This document shows positions 29,602 through 41,435 of a stretch of DNA of 64,000 nt, piece by piece (within the stretch, counting starts at the first letter, position 1; each line of letters begins with the position of its first letter). The stretch spans positions 304,290-368,289 of the forward strand of contig CAUYUJ010000914.1 in NCBI GenBank assembly GCA_963575745.1, given 5' to 3'. A program made the translations under genes and the position numbers. Below the pieces are notes generated by a model. That model saw only the letters and a list, made by a program, of their open reading frames with translations, ran no database searches and was not told the DNA's origin. Source of the stretch: Prorocentrum cordatum (lineage: Eukaryota > Sar > Dinophyceae > Prorocentrales > Prorocentraceae).

Positions 29602-30580
29602 CCATACTCAGCCTCACACGTACTCGAACCCACCCGCACTCAGACGCGCGCCTACTCAGACCAAACGATACTCGACCTCATTCAACCTTAGACTCACAAC
29701 ATTCCCGATCAGAAGTTGTCTGGTGAGATCGACGTGGAACGAAGTCTCCCAACCGGGACGTCGATGTCGGTTTCAGTTCGTGTCGCGCGCGACGCGCCCG
29801 CGGGCGAGGCGAAGCTGCGCGAGGGCGAGACAAACCCCTGCCTTGCCAAGGCAACTTGCCACCAGATCTTGTTCCTCCCCGCAGTGGTCCCGCGCATCGC
29901 GCCCCTCGATGCGCTGCGCGCGATCGTCTCGCGCCCCCGCACCGCCGCCCCTGGAGACGCGAAGCTCCCCGGCCCAGGCCGCGAGGCGCGAGGCACGATC
30001 ATCTCCGCGCCCCCGCGGGTGACCTGGCTACTCCGCGTTCGGCAATCGAGTGCCATTTTCGGCGGCAACACACAGCCGAACGCCGGCCGAACCGACAGCG
30101 AGCCCGAGACCGACCAAGGCCGAGAGGCCGTAGGCGAGCCCGGAAGGGCGCAGCGGCGCTGCAGCGACCGACCGAGCCGAGCCGAGCGAACGCGGCCGAC
30201 CGCGACGTGGTCGAACAAACTGGACTGGGACTCATCTTCTGGCGGCTGCCCCTTGGAGTGCCCAACTGCCACCCCTGCCATGTCGCGGTGATATGGTGTG
30301 AGTGCGAATGCCCATGCTGTGGGTGGTATGTGTGTGTTGTGGGTGACTCCGAATGAGCAAGTCTGCGAATCAGTGCATGTGAGCGGGATCGAATCTGAAT
30401 ATCAGTGGATCTGGATGTGTGTGAGTCTGAGTGTGAGTGAGTCCGAGTATGAGTGACCTGAGTGCGATGGGAGGGAGGAAGGAGGCGAATCAGGAGGCGA
30501 AGGCGTCCCATCACAATAAGAACACCATGCTCAGGATGATGGCACGCGTGGGCTCTAAACGGTGTGTTCTAGTACGTTAG
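29602..30580. other. Low-complexity stretch, no gene
   Basis: 29600-29680 is rich in CACTCAGAC-like motifs. 30300-30480 is rich in GTGAGTG/GTGTGAG motifs. Overlapping open frames of 29716-30291 on both strands lack any recognisable domain. Confidence 0.5.
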
Positions 30581-30830
30581 GTGGCGCAACATGGTGCAAT
30601 ACTTGCAGTGTAAGCTAAGTGGTACAACCTATGTGGTGCAGGTTATGTGCTGCAATCTCTGTGGTGCAACCAAAATGTGCGGCGCAAGCGATGTAGCACA
30701 ACATGCATGTATAGTGAGCTACGTGGTGCTACAGGCGTGCTGCACGCTGCGTGGCGCAATCTGTGCTGAGTGCAGAGCAATCTGGGTGGTGCAACCTTCA
30801 CGGTGCAGTCTACGAGGCTCGCACAACCAA
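30580..30830. repeat. Degenerate GTGGTGCAACCT repeat
   Basis: About a dozen diverged units of roughly 20 bp, such as GTGGTGCAACC and GTGGCGCAATCTG. Confidence 0.7.
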
Positions 30831-31036
30831 ACTCGTGACCAGCGTGTGGCGGCGACGAAGCGGCGACGGCGACCGCAGAGCCGCCAGACGGCCGCCCAGG
30901 CCCGGACGACGCGCGGCGGCGAGGCGGCGACGGGGCGGCAACGGCGACCACACGGCCGCCAGGCTGACGCCCAGGCCCGAGCCAAGAGCCCCTCGGGGCA
31001 GGAATGCAAACCCCCTGCAGGGGGATCTTCGACGAC

Positions 31037-32765
31037 AAATTATCCCAGTGCGACCCTACATAGGAGGTGGAGCCCCTAGGAAAGCAGCATTAGTACGAAC
31101 ACTAAACCAGAAGCTAAGCTAAAGCTAAGTTAAAACTGAGCTAAAGCTAAGCTAAAGCTAAGCTAAAGCTAAGCTCAAGGAAAGCTAAAACTAAAATGAA
31201 GCTAAGCTAAAACTAAGCTAAGGCTAAGCTAAGGCTAAACTACCGCTAAGCTAAACCTGAGCTACAGCTAAGGTGCAGATAAGCTAAAGCTAAGCTAAAG
31301 CTAAGCTAAAGCTACGGTAAAGGCTAAGCTACAGCTAAGTTAAAGCTAAGCTAAAGCTACGGTAAAGGCTAAGCTAAAGCTAAGCTAACACTAAGCTAAA
31401 AGCTAAAGCTAAGCTACAGCTAAGCTAAAGCTACGGTAAAGGCTAAGCTAAAGCTAAGCTAAAGCTAAGCTAAAGCTAAGGTACAGCTAAGGTACAGCTA
31501 AGCTAAAGCTAAGCTAAAGCTAAGCTAAAGCGAAGCTAAAGCTAAGCTGAAGCTAAGCTAAAGCTAAGCTAAAGCTAAGCTAAAACTAAAGCAGAGCTAA
31601 GCTAAAGCTAAGCTAAAGCTAAGGTGCCGCTAAGCTAAAGCCAAACTAAAACTAAGCTAAAGCTAGGCTGACGCTAAGCTGAAGCTAAGCTAAAGCTAAG
31701 CTAAAGCGAAGCTGAAGCAAAGCTACAGCTAAGCTAAAGCTAAGCTACAGCTAAAGCTAAAGCTCTCAGGGGACTGGGGGAACCGCGAGGCGGGGACTGG
31801 GGGAACCGCCCGGGGCGCTTTCCACTGCCCGGCCCCTTTAAGCTAGAGAGTAAGAACCATTCTAGGCAGAGCCTATGTAGGGAATAAAAGATACTCCAAC
31901 AATACTCCAAAATGGTGGAAATTATCCCAGTGCGACCCTACCTAGGAGTTGGAGCATTTAGGAAAGCAACATCTACATCTACAACGACAGCTACATTTAC
32001 AACTACACCTGCATCTACATCTACATCTACATCAACAGCGAAAATCTCACATCTACATCTACACCTACATCTACACCTTCATCTACATCTACATCTACAT
32101 CTACACCTACATCCACATCTACACCTACATCTACATTTACATCTACACTTTCGCATTGGTTCCGCTGTTGCTTTGCACTGCCTTTGCTGTTGCTCTTGCC
32201 TTTGAGTTTGCCTTTGCCTTTGCTTTTGCTGTTGCGTGTGCTGTTGATAGTGCTTTGCTTTTGTGTTTGCTTATGCTATGCTGCGCTGTGTTATGTTAAG
32301 CAATGATATGCTATGCTGCGCTATGTTATGCTACGCTATGTTATGCTATGCTAGGCTATTATGAGCTATGCTACGCTATGCTATGCTATGCTTGGCTATG
32401 CTATGCTATGCCATGCTGCGCTATGCTGTGCTAATGCTGCGCTGCGCTATGCTGCGCTGCGCTAAGCTAAGCTAAGGTAAGCTAAGCTAAGCTAAGCTAG
32501 GTTAGGCTAGGCTAAGCTAAGCTAAGCTAAGCCAAGCCAAGCTAAGCTAAGCTAAGCTAAGCTAAGCCAAGCTAAGCTAGCTAGGATGAGATAAGCGAAG
32601 CTAGGCTTAGCTTAGCTAAACTAAGCTGGGTGAACCCAGGGGGGCGCCACTGGGGGAACCGCGGGGCGGGGACTGGGGGAACCGCCCGGGGCGCTTTCCA
32701 CTGCCCGGCCCCTTAAGCTAACAGAGTAAGAACCCTTCTAGGCAGAACCTAGGTAGGGAAAAAAA
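31037..32765. repeat. Two-unit macro-repeat (A - simple array - B), ~880-bp period
   Basis: Module A (AAATTATCCCAGTGCGACCC...TAGGA...) lies at 31037-31090 and 31919-31972. Module B (ACTGGGGGAACCGC...GGGCGCTTTCCACTGCCC...TTCTAGGCAGA) lies at 31773-31883 and 32649-32760. Between A and B, unit 1 holds an AAGCTA/AGCTAA array (31100-31760). Unit 2 holds CATCTA (31975-32145), TTTGCC (32160-32260), CTATG (32270-32460) and CTAAG (32460-32625) arrays. The ends are conserved while the interior has been replaced. Confidence 0.85.
31100..31760. repeat. AGCTAA/AAGCTA simple array
   Basis: About 660 bp of 11-12-bp combinations of AAGCTA and AGCTAA, with scattered variants. Confidence 0.9.
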
Positions 32766-33375
32766 CAAGAAGGAAGTTTGTAGCGATGTTCGGACTCCAG
32801 AGGCCCTCGACGGGCCCCGGGACCGTCAAAAAACGACTCGGAATGAAAAGCCAACCCCGGTGAAGTAGTCCAGACCTCCAGGGGGCACGCATTGAAAATG
32901 TCAAGATATCGGATGTGCGGGAACGCAAGGGGGGTTTGGCGAATCAGCTACACGTAGCCAGTTTTCCCAGCGCCTCCCGGCGCCGGAGGCGGCGCCCAAA
33001 TATCCAGAAATGGGGCCGGCGTCGGCGGGGGCCATCGGGAGGAGTCCTGAGGCCCAGATCCCCTCGCGCCGCGGAAAAAACTCGACGGGTGGCTTCGGTA
33101 TATTTTGGCCTCTGGGGGCCCTCCCTGGGCCCCGGGACCGTCAAACAACGACTCGAAGGCTGAAAAGCCGGCCCCGGGAAAGGGCTTCCAAACTTCTGCA
33201 TGGGGGCCGAGAGCTTCTCAGGACATGCCGACGAACATCCATGAGGCGGGAGACGCGCAATCCGGTCACGGATTCACGGTGGCGGACAAGGCCGAAAGCC
33301 ATGGCATACATGGCCTGTTTGGGCCGTCTTGGAACCCCTCTGGGGCTTCGGGTTCCGTGTCGGAGCCACGTTTGG
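32766..33375. repeat. Dispersed repeat F, two local copies
   Basis: CCCGGGACCGTCAAA.AACGACTCG followed by AAAAGCC and CCCCGG recurs at about 32815-32870 and 33130-33180, with a third diverged copy at 54995-55060. No gene is supported; open frames overlap on both strands. Confidence 0.7.
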
Positions 33376-33379
33376 TGGC

Positions 33380-33680
33380 CTCCGAGGCCGCCTTGGGCGC
33401 TTCTCGTGGGCCTCTTGGAAGCAATGTGGACACCCCCTTGGGGCCGTATGGGAGCCTCTTTTGGGCCTCTTTTGGGCCTCTCTTGGGGGCCTCTTCGGCC
33501 CTCTTGGAAGCCTCTTGGGAGCCTCTTGGGGCCTCTTGGGAGCTTTTTGGGGCGGCAAACTCGAATTTGCGGTTCGGGCTCCCCCTCTCGGGCCCGTGTT
33601 GGGGCTGTCTTGAGGCCCTCCTGGGCCTTCTTGGGCGACTCTGGGGCGTCCCCGAGGCCACAATCCCGCGTACATTGCTC
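33380..33680. repeat. GGGCCTCTTGG-type repeat array
   Basis: Dense degenerate units of TTGGGGCCTC, TTGGGAGCCTC and similar, encoding Leu/Trp/Gly-rich shadow frames. Confidence 0.8.
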
Positions 33681-34465
33681 AAGATTCGCGTCTCAAAGAC
33701 CACGACCCCTCGTAAATTACTCAATAGTCGCACCCCCGAAGCCATAATCCCTTCTAAATGACGCCACGTTCACAAACAGGCCTCACGACATACTTCGGAA
33801 TCGCCTCCCCCTGCCCCCTTTCCCCGGTGCCTAGACAAGGGGGCGACAACAACCGACGAACTAAAACACAAATCGACAAACTAACGCAAAAACCTACAAA
33901 CTAAAACAACAATCGGCAAACTAAAACAATTACAAACTAAAACAAAAATCGACAAAAGAAAACAAACATCAACCAAATGTGCTACGATGTCTAAGGAAGA
34001 CTCTTGGAGACGATTCGGGACCATCTTGGGGACACATTGAAAGCCTCTGGGAGCTTCTTGGATGGAACCTCCTACGGGGCACGAACCGCGCGAGAGGGTG
34101 CGTGTCGAAACTCGAAGTGCGAAAACAAACAGGCAGCAACAGCAGCGAACGCAGAAACATGCAATGCAACGCTAATCGCGCTCGCGCTCACTTGAGCAAG
34201 CTCCGGTTCTTCCTGAGAACCAAAAAGCCCAAAGCCACCCAGAAACGCCACTGAACAACTCGAAAGCCTTCTTTGGGGTCGGCGGCAGAGGCGGCAGCCT
34301 TTAAATGGTTAATGTTCCCCCTGTAGAGAGACAGGCCCGACTTACAGCTAGCGCGGCCACAAGGATGGGCACAGAGAAATGGCAAGAGCGCGAGGCGCCC
34401 GCAGGGGCGCAGAGGAGAGCGGGCAGCCTTCGAGGGAGCCGGGGAGTGCTCGGCCCAGGCCTCCT
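33681..34465. other. A-rich repeat and unique sequence, no gene
   Basis: 33850-33970 holds about six units of CAAACTAAAACAAAAATCGA. The rest shows nothing recognisable. GACAGGCCCGACTTA at about 34332 recurs at about 62512. Confidence 0.6.
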
Positions 34466-34469
34466 GCTG

Positions 34470-34575
34470 CTCCCCGTCCTCCTCCTCCTCCTCCACCTCC
34501 TCCTCCTCCTCCTCCTCCTCCTCTTCCCCCTCCTCTTCCCCCTCCTCCTCCTCCTCCTCCTACTCCTACTCCCCC
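34470..34575. repeat. CCTCCT polypyrimidine tract
   Basis: About 100 bp of CTCCTC on the plus strand. Confidence 0.9.
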
Positions 34576-34624
34576 CTCGCCCCTTCGCTGCCTGTGCGAG
34601 GCCCCGAACGCTCGCTCGCGCACC

Positions 34625-34774
34625 GGGGTCGGAGGCTCGCGCCGCATCGCCGATGCATCGGCGATGGGTCGGCGACGTCGGCGGTGCATCGGCGACGCCG
34701 GCGAGAAAAGCATCGGACTCCACATCGAGCCGCATCGCCCATGCATCTGCGATGCGGCGCGCTCCTCCGACCCC
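34625..34774. mobile_element. MITE-like family A, copy 1
   Basis: Terminal inverted repeats of about 39 bp: the left arm starts GGGGTCGGAGGCTCGCGCCG and the right arm mirrors it with few mismatches. The interior is rich in GATGCATCGGCGA. The element is 150 bp and non-coding. Other copies are at 43691, 43995 and 52040. Confidence 0.75.
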
Positions 34775-34785
34775 ATCTGCTCCGC

Positions 34786-34930
34786 TGTAAGGTCCGCTAT
34801 GGGGCCCGCTGGAGCCCGCTAGGGTCCGCCAGGGTCAGTTGGGGTCCGCTAGAGTCCGCCAGGGCCCGCTGGGGTCCGCTAGGGTCCAGTGCGGTCCGCT
34901 AGGTTCTGCTATAGGGTCTGCTAAACCCCA
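34786..34930. repeat. GGGTCCGCTAG minisatellite
   Basis: About 13 diverged units of 10-11 bp (GGTCCGCTAGG, GGGCCCGCTGG), immediately after MITE A copy 1. Confidence 0.8.
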
Positions 34931-36420
34931 GTTGGGAGGCCTGGGGCCTCGGGCCCACGTGCCGCAGGGAGGTCGGGGGCCGCGGCCTGGCCCTCCTCCC
35001 TGCCCCTTCGCTCCCTCCTGCGGCCTGCTTCTCGCGCCTGCCTCCGCCTCAGTGTCCGCCCCAGTCAGTCCCCGTCTCCGTCGCTGACTCGAGCTCCATC
35101 CTCTCCGTGCTCCTGTGTGTGCTCGTGCACTTGTCTCTGCCTTTGCCCTTCTCTCTTCTTTTAGCTCCTGCCCTGGTCCTGGTTCCGCCTGTCTCGATCC
35201 CCATCGCTCTTTCTGATTATGCATCTGCTCTCCCCTGTACGTCCATGGCAGCCCCCGCCCCCGTCGCCGCCACTCTCTCAGTCACTTGAAGTATGCCAGT
35301 GATGAGAGGAGCGACGAGACATGACAGCGAGGGACTGGAGAAGGAGGAGCAGCAGCAGGAACATCAGCTGCAGCAACAGCCTACTACGCTAAATGATGGA
35401 AGCCCCGTCCCCGCCAGTGGACCAGGCACTCCACCTGGAGATTACTTGTCACTGGTCCACGTGCGCCCGGCAAGAAGGGGCGGACGGGCATGCGCACGGC
35501 GATGCACGGACGCTGAGACGCCGAGGAGCCGAGGTACATGAAGGCACGTTGTGCTGTCAGCGCGAAAGGGCCCAGCGGCAAGGTGAAAGGACGACCATCA
35601 AACGACGAGGGCGACGAGGCGACGAGGGGGAGAGGAACCCGCATGAAGGCACAAAGGCATCACGCGCACAACACACAGACTTCTTCGTGCCACCACGGAA
35701 TGCGTGTAACGAGGGGCCCCAGGTAAGCTGCGACATCCCACAACGCACTCTGCACGCACGAGACGCTACCAATGCGCACGCTGCATACACGTGCATCTGT
35801 ATATGTACTAGAACCATCGCGCGCGCGCTTCGCGCGCGCCAAAATTCTAGCTAGGCTTGATGGGCTAAATCATGGAATATCATGTTTGCCGCGTCTTGCA
35901 TCCAAGGACTCTCTTGGAGGCCCTGTCCAAGCCTCGGAATTGTATAAGAGGGGAACTGCGGAAACGCGGAAATCATTAATTTTCGTTTGGTTTACAACGA
36001 TTTGGGGCCCTCAAATCTTCCTGGTTTCTTTTCTGGGAGCTGGGGGGGGCCTTAATTGTGGTCTGTTGTGCAAGAGTAAGTAGACAGGGAGCGAACTTGG
36101 AAAAACAGGAATTGAGTGATTTCCATGTGTTTTTCAAATTGCCGTGCCTGGGCTGTGGGTTAGAAGTTTTCTGGATACAGGCCACGGTCCGTGGTGATGC
36201 CTCTCGGGACCTTCGTGTGAAATGAAGGGGTTAACATTGTTCAACTCATGGGATCATGAGGTCTCGATGTCTACGGTGGTTTCAGGGGAGCAGAAAAGAC
36301 GCGGAGACGATCCAAGAGAGGGCCAAGACAGCGTCAGAGAGTTCAACAATATTCCAAAAACATCTTTGCATGTGACTATGAAGTCTTGATCTCGAGGAAG
36401 AGGATAGGGAGTAGGAGTCC
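34931..36420. other. No convincing gene
   Basis: Short open frames (for example 35393-35854 on plus) have no recognisable domain. A GC hairpin GCGCGCGCGC-TTC-GCGCGCGC lies at about 35819-35839. 35860-36420 is AT-richer unique sequence. Confidence 0.45.
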
Positions 36421-36424
36421 CAAT

Positions 36425-37940
36425 TTGAAGAAACAAAGGAATCTCTGAAATTCAATGTTTTTTCAAATTCCTCGGTTTGGGAGCGTTGGAAGCGGGAAAA
36501 CGTGAGAAGGCGAAACAACGTCGACAAAAACCATTGGAAATCAACGATTTACCCTCTTCGGGCTCTCTCGGGACGGCTCTCGAAGCTCTCTTGGGCTGTT
36601 TGGGGGGCCTCGTCGGAGCTTTTTTGGGGGGCCTCTCAAGGGTCTGGGGTGTGTTGGACGCCTGTGGGGGGTCCTGGAGTCCTCTCGGAGGTCTCTGGCG
36701 GCCTCCTGCTCCCGCTCTTGGGCTCATCTTGGGCTTGTTCTGGGGTGGTCTGGAGCTGTCCTGGGCGCCTCTTCGGCAGTCTTGGGGCCGTCTTGGCCCG
36801 TCTTGGGGCCGTCTTGGGGGCCTCTTGGGCGGTCGTGGGGCGGTCTTGGGGGCCTCTTCGGCCGTCTTGGAGCGTTGGAAGCATGAAATGGTGAGAAGGC
36901 CCAAACCCCTGAAACAAGCATTGAATGACAGATATGAGGTTCTCTGGGCACTCTCGGGAGGCCTCTCGGAGCTCTCTTGAGGTCTCTTGGAGGCCTCCTG
37001 GGAGCCTGGAGAGCCGCCCGAAAGCTATCCTGGGTTGCTTAGAGGCGTCTTGGGCCGTTCTTTTACGTTCTGGGGGCTTCTTGGGGTCGTCTTGGGCTGT
37101 TCTTGGGCGTTTTGGGGGCTCCCCGGGAGGTCGGGAAGCACGGTGCCGGGAACGATCCGCAGATGTTCCGGGAAGGTGTGGGACCCCCGGGAGGAGGGGG
37201 CGCTCATTTGTTGAATTTGAAAAAAGAATCTCTGAAATTCCACTTGTTCTTCAAATTCCTCGGTCTTGGAGCGTTGGAAGCCGGAAAACGTGACAAGGCG
37301 AATAACGTCCACTATAACCACTGGGAAGCAACGGTTGTACCCTCTTCGGGCTCTCTCGGGACGGCTCTCGGGGCTCTCTTGGGCTGTTTGGGGGGCCTCG
37401 TCGGAGCTTTTTGGGGGGGGCCTCTCAGGGGTCTGGGGTATGTTGGAGGCCTGTGGGGGGCGTCCCGGAATCCTCTCGGAGGTCTCTGGCGGCCTCCTGC
37501 TCCCGCTCTTGGGCTCATCTTGGGCCTGTTCTGGGGTGGTCTGGAGCTGTTCGGGGCGCCTCCTCGGCAATCGGCCGTCTTGGCCCGCCTTGGGGCCGTC
37601 TTTGGGTCCTCTTGGGCGGTGTTGGGCCATCTTGGGAGCCTCTTCGGCCGTCTTGAAGCGTGGAAAGCATGAAATGGTGAGAAGGCCGAATACCCTGAAC
37701 AACAAACAAAAAAATTAACGATTTTAGGTTCCGCGTTTTCGGGAGGCCTCTCGGAGCTCTCTTGAGGTCTCTTGGTGGCCTCCTGGGAGCCTGGAGGGCC
37801 GCCCGAAAGCTACCCTGGGTTGCTTCGAAGCGGTTTGGGCAATTCTTTGGCGTTCTGGGGGCTTCTTAGGGTCGTCTTGGGCTGTCTTTGGGCATTGTGG
37901 GGGCTCCCCGGGAGGCCAGGAAGCGCGGTACCGCGGGAGC
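36425..37940. repeat. Two-unit tandem duplication, 787-bp period
   Basis: AATCTCTGAAATTC at 36440 and 37227, and GCATGAAATGGTGAGAAGG at 36881 and 37667, set a period of 786-787 bp. Similarity extends across both units to the GGCTCCCCGGGAGG landmark (37119 and 37899). Units are filled with GGGCCTCTTGG-type repeats and have only shadow open frames. Confidence 0.85.
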
Positions 37941-39445
37941 GTACACGAGCGCACTCGTGGAATCAAGTTTCTTTCCCGACCCTCCACGAAGGTCGGTCGT
38001 GTGCGCACGCGCGATTTTGTCCACTCCTTTGTTGACGGACGTGGTGCCCGTGGAAGGCTCAGGGGGCCCCGGCCCTCCATGGCGAATCCTTCTCCTCGTC
38101 CTGCCTCTGCCGAAGCAGCCGCGGCCGCAGCCGCAACCCGAGCTGAAGCTGCAGCGCGCAGGGCCCGATCCCGAGCCCGAGCGCCGTAGCACGTGGCCGC
38201 AGCACGTGGCCGCAGCCCGCGGCGCGGCTTCGGCCGCAGAAGCCCGAGCAGCAGCTGCGGCCGCCGCCTGGGCCGCAGCCGCAGCTGCAGAGCTCCAGCC
38301 GGCCCTCCCTGGGTCGGAGCGACGATCCACCCACTCACTCACTCACTCCGTGGCGCGCAAAGTCTCTCTGTGTCTCTGATGCTACTGTGAAGCGCGCGGG
38401 CACGCCATGCACCGTGCCGCGGCCGCTCCACTCCTGGTTCCAGGAATGGACACACGGCATTGGTCTGACGGCGGAGCATCGCGACAGGCCGAGTTCCGTA
38501 AAATATGTTGGCGGTGGCGCGAAGCCGTGTTTCACCCAGAAGGCCGTGGTCCTCACACCAGCGCGCGAGGACCTGAAAACCAGCATGTCGGAAAGCATGG
38601 GGGGAAGGCAAGGGGAAGGGGAGATATGCGCAGGCTGGGCTAACGACGATGTTAACTAACGGTGATGTTGGGAACCAGATTGTAGGAAAGAAGGAGCCAC
38701 ACTTTCCTACATCTCCTATTTGCGAATGGATCGAGCAAACACGGCACAGCGAACTGTAGGAAAGCTCGAGCCACGCGTGCCCACAATACCAGAACCTACA
38801 TCGCCGTTACCTACATCGCCGTTGGCCCGTCTACGGGGCAATTCGGCGAGGCAGTGAAAACAAGAGACAGGGCATCTACGCACACAGTTTTTGGCGTCGC
38901 GGCGTCGAAAGGTCGGGCGGAGAGACGCGCGCGGCGGGGCCGGATCGCGCGGCGCGGAGATTCTGGATCCGCCCATCGGGGATGAACAGCACCTCTCGCG
39001 GGGGGGTAGTCGCAAGGGGAGCAGCGCGGGAAAGCGGGAAGAGGGGGAGACGAGAGACGCGCCGAGCGGTGCGCAGGCCAGGCTGCGAAGAGGGAGCGCA
39101 GTGACAGCCCGCAGCGGCGGAGCGCGTGGGGACGAGGCAAGAGGCAGGACCAGGGCCCCGAGGGCAGGCCAGATGCAAGGACGGAGAGGCGGAGGGTGCA
39201 CACTTCCCGGGGCACCGCGGCCTCGCGCGCGGCGTGGGAGCGTAACTATAGAGCGTCGGGAGGCGGAGCGGGCGCACGGTCTCGGCCGACCACCCCGAGC
39301 AGCCAGGGGCGGGGATCCGCCCGCAGGGATCCGCCGTGCCATGCGCACACCCGGGCGTGGGTTGCGGGGGGGGGGGGGGGGGGGCACGAGGGAAGCGGCT
39401 GTGCCAGGAGGTCAGGCGGAGGGTACACACACAGAGGACTCATCG
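37941..39445. other. No convincing gene; GCCGCAG-rich and unique sequence
   Basis: 38100-38300 is GCCGCAG/GCAGCC-rich and gives Ala-rich shadow frames. 38640-38830 holds two TGTAGGAAAG.. elements and repeated CCTACATCGCCGTT. 39366-39382 is a poly-G run. Nothing is recognised as coding. Confidence 0.45.
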
Positions 39446-39447
39446 CC

Positions 39448-39702
39448 GGGGACGTCCAAGAGGGGGGCGCCCAAGAGGGGGGGGGGGCGCAAATCATGAC
39501 CGCCGGCACGTGCACGGCCCAGGGGTGGGCCGGGAACGCATCGAAATCAGAAGAGGCGCCATGACATCTGGGGATATATCATGGGATGCGCACTGAAATG
39601 GGAAGGGGCGCCACGAAATCTGGGGACGTGTCATGGTCCCGCCATGGTATTCCCCCCCCCGCTAGTCGTCACCCCAGTCTTTGCCGCCGCCGACACTGGG
39701 GG
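39448..39702. repeat. Dispersed repeat E, copy 2 with internal duplication
   Basis: Same landmarks as 28510-28690. An extra partial duplication of the segment GGCGCCA.GA.ATCTGGGGA is at about 39555 and 39609. Confidence 0.75.
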
Positions 39703-40327
39703 CGCAGACAACAGCAGAAGAAAAGCAGGGCGCCCTCCTCGCTCGGTGGAGGCCCCTCGCAGCCACGAGCGCGGCCCTCGTCAGCTAGCGGCGGCGGCCG
39801 GGTCCTGCCGCGCGCCCCTTCCGCGGCTCGAGAAGACCGTCGTCGACGCCAACGCCGCCGACGCCGCCGTCGCCAACGTGGCATTGTCGCCGTCATCGCA
39901 ATCGTCGCTGTCACCATCGCCGTCGTCGTCGTCCTCCTCCTCCTCCTCCTCCTCCTCTCCCACCTCCCTCTTCTCCTCCGCCACACTCGTGCTGTTGGCT
40001 TGCGGGGTCCCCCCCCGCCGCCACGGCTGGACGCGGCTCAGAAAGCGGGTGGGGATGGTGACAGGGAAGGGTCCGGGGACCAGCGTCGAGGGGATCTGGA
40101 AGAGGAAGGGCACTGACAGCTTCGCGCCGTCGTCGCCGTCATCGCCCCCGCTGTCGTCGTCGTCGTCGTCGTCGCCACCATCGAGGGAGAACTGGGGGGG
40201 TGACGAAGGACGAGAGCGCTGGCCACAGGGGGGAGAGGGCCTCCACTCGCCTTCTCCCCTCAAACCCGCTCCCGTGTCCCCCTTCCGTGCCGCTGCTCTC
40301 TCGCGCGCCTGGTGCGGCGCGCGTGGC
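39703..40327. other. GTC/CTC-rich stretch, no gene
   Basis: Trinucleotide-rich segments at 39835-39965 and 40125-40185. Frames on both strands are open because of the repeats. Confidence 0.5.
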
Positions 40328-40780
40328 TTAAGCTAAGGGGCCGAAAGCAGGCGCAGAGAAACGGATGGGTTGGACTGGATTGCGGCTAGCACGCAAAGAA
40401 GTGATGCGACGCCAAGCCGAAGCTGAGCAGCGCAACGACGTTTGAAACCACCGCCAAGTCGCGTACTGATTGCCCCGATGTTCAACCAGCGCGTCGACTG
40501 AAAAATCAACCATCGCCCTCAAACATAGCCTTCTGACCGAGGTCAAAATCTTGCCACACGGGGCCACATTGATGGAGAACTGATGCTGCCGCCTCGCATG
40601 TAAGTTGCGCGTCATGCACAACTCGAGCGCGTGCCAACTAATCGTAGGTCGGGCATGTTCTCCTACAGCCAGCTTTTTGATGAAGAATAACAAATCGACA
40701 CATGTAGAGCGGCATGCCCGACATAAAAATAATGTGTCCCTTTGAAGCCACACGTCTACACATGGGTAAACGAACAACAC
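40328..40780 (-). CDS. Hypothetical protein, 150 codons, doubtful
   Basis: A minus-strand open frame in a locally less repetitive stretch with mixed composition (Cys, His, Trp, Asn and Gln present), unlike the repeat-driven frames around it. It includes FLCRACRSTCVDLLFFIKKL and MVDFSVDALVEHRGNQYATW. No family is recognised, no neighbouring exon was found, and the last ~20 residues run into ordinary sequence. It may be an exon remnant or chance. Confidence 0.25.
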   Translation of the reverse strand: MLFVYPCVDVWLQRDTLFLCRACRSTCVDLLFFIKKLAVGEHARPTISWHALELCMTRNLHARRQHQFSINVAPCGKILTSVRRLCLRAMVDFSVDALVEHRGNQYATWRWFQTSLRCSASAWRRITSLRASRNPVQPIRFSAPAFGPLA

Positions 40781-41212
40781 ATGTCTTCAGGAGGCTCCGA
40801 GAGCCGTGAAGCCAGCCTGGCGTCTGCATGAGTTTCTAAGCGAAGAGGTTCCATGGGGAGGGGGAGCATACCATGAGGAAGCTGAGAAGCAGTAAGACAG
40901 ATAGGAGGACGAGGTGAATAAGGCATAGGAGAGAAATATGAGAAATGAGAACAATGGAAGCAGGAGGAATCGGAAAACTAGGAGGACGAGGTGGGTCGAC
41001 AGACGCCGCAAGATCCGAAACCCGATGTGATGAGCAAACCAGATTCGTGAAAGCAGCGCTGCCGCACCTCGCGACCCATATATCTCTGCGCGGCACGCCT
41101 CGAGCAGGCCCGAGCCGTGAGGGCCCCCCGGGGATCCGGGACGGGGTGTTTTTTTATCTCTCGCGACTCGCAGATCTGAGGATTGCTCATGATGCTCGAC
41201 CGGATCCAAACA
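40781..41212. other. Unique sequence, no gene
   Basis: Nothing recognisable. Confidence 0.4.
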
Positions 41213-41214
41213 TA

Positions 41215-41433
41215 CAGTCAACCCGCGGAGTAAGGATGCACGATAAGGATACAAGGGCCTTGGAAAACCATGTTGACGATTTTCGAGCGGAGCGCCGCCG
41301 AACACCGAAGGATGCAAAGGGTACCCTAACGCACTCCCATCCTTGCCGAACTGGCGCATCGGGCACAAGCAAAGACAAGGATGCAAGGGTAACCTAGGAC
41401 AAGTTTCTCATCCTTCCTCCGCGGGTTGACTGT
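41215..41433. mobile_element. MITE family C, Tc1/mariner-like, copy 1
   Basis: 219 bp, bounded by TA on both sides (41213-41214 and 41434-41435). The ends are CAGTCAACCCGCGGAGTAAG and the mirror image CTCCGCGGGTTGACTG, so the ~25-bp terminal inverted repeats differ at about two positions. TA target duplication and CAGT ends are typical of Tc1/mariner-superfamily MITEs. Non-coding interior. Confidence 0.85.
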
Positions 41434-41435
41434 AG

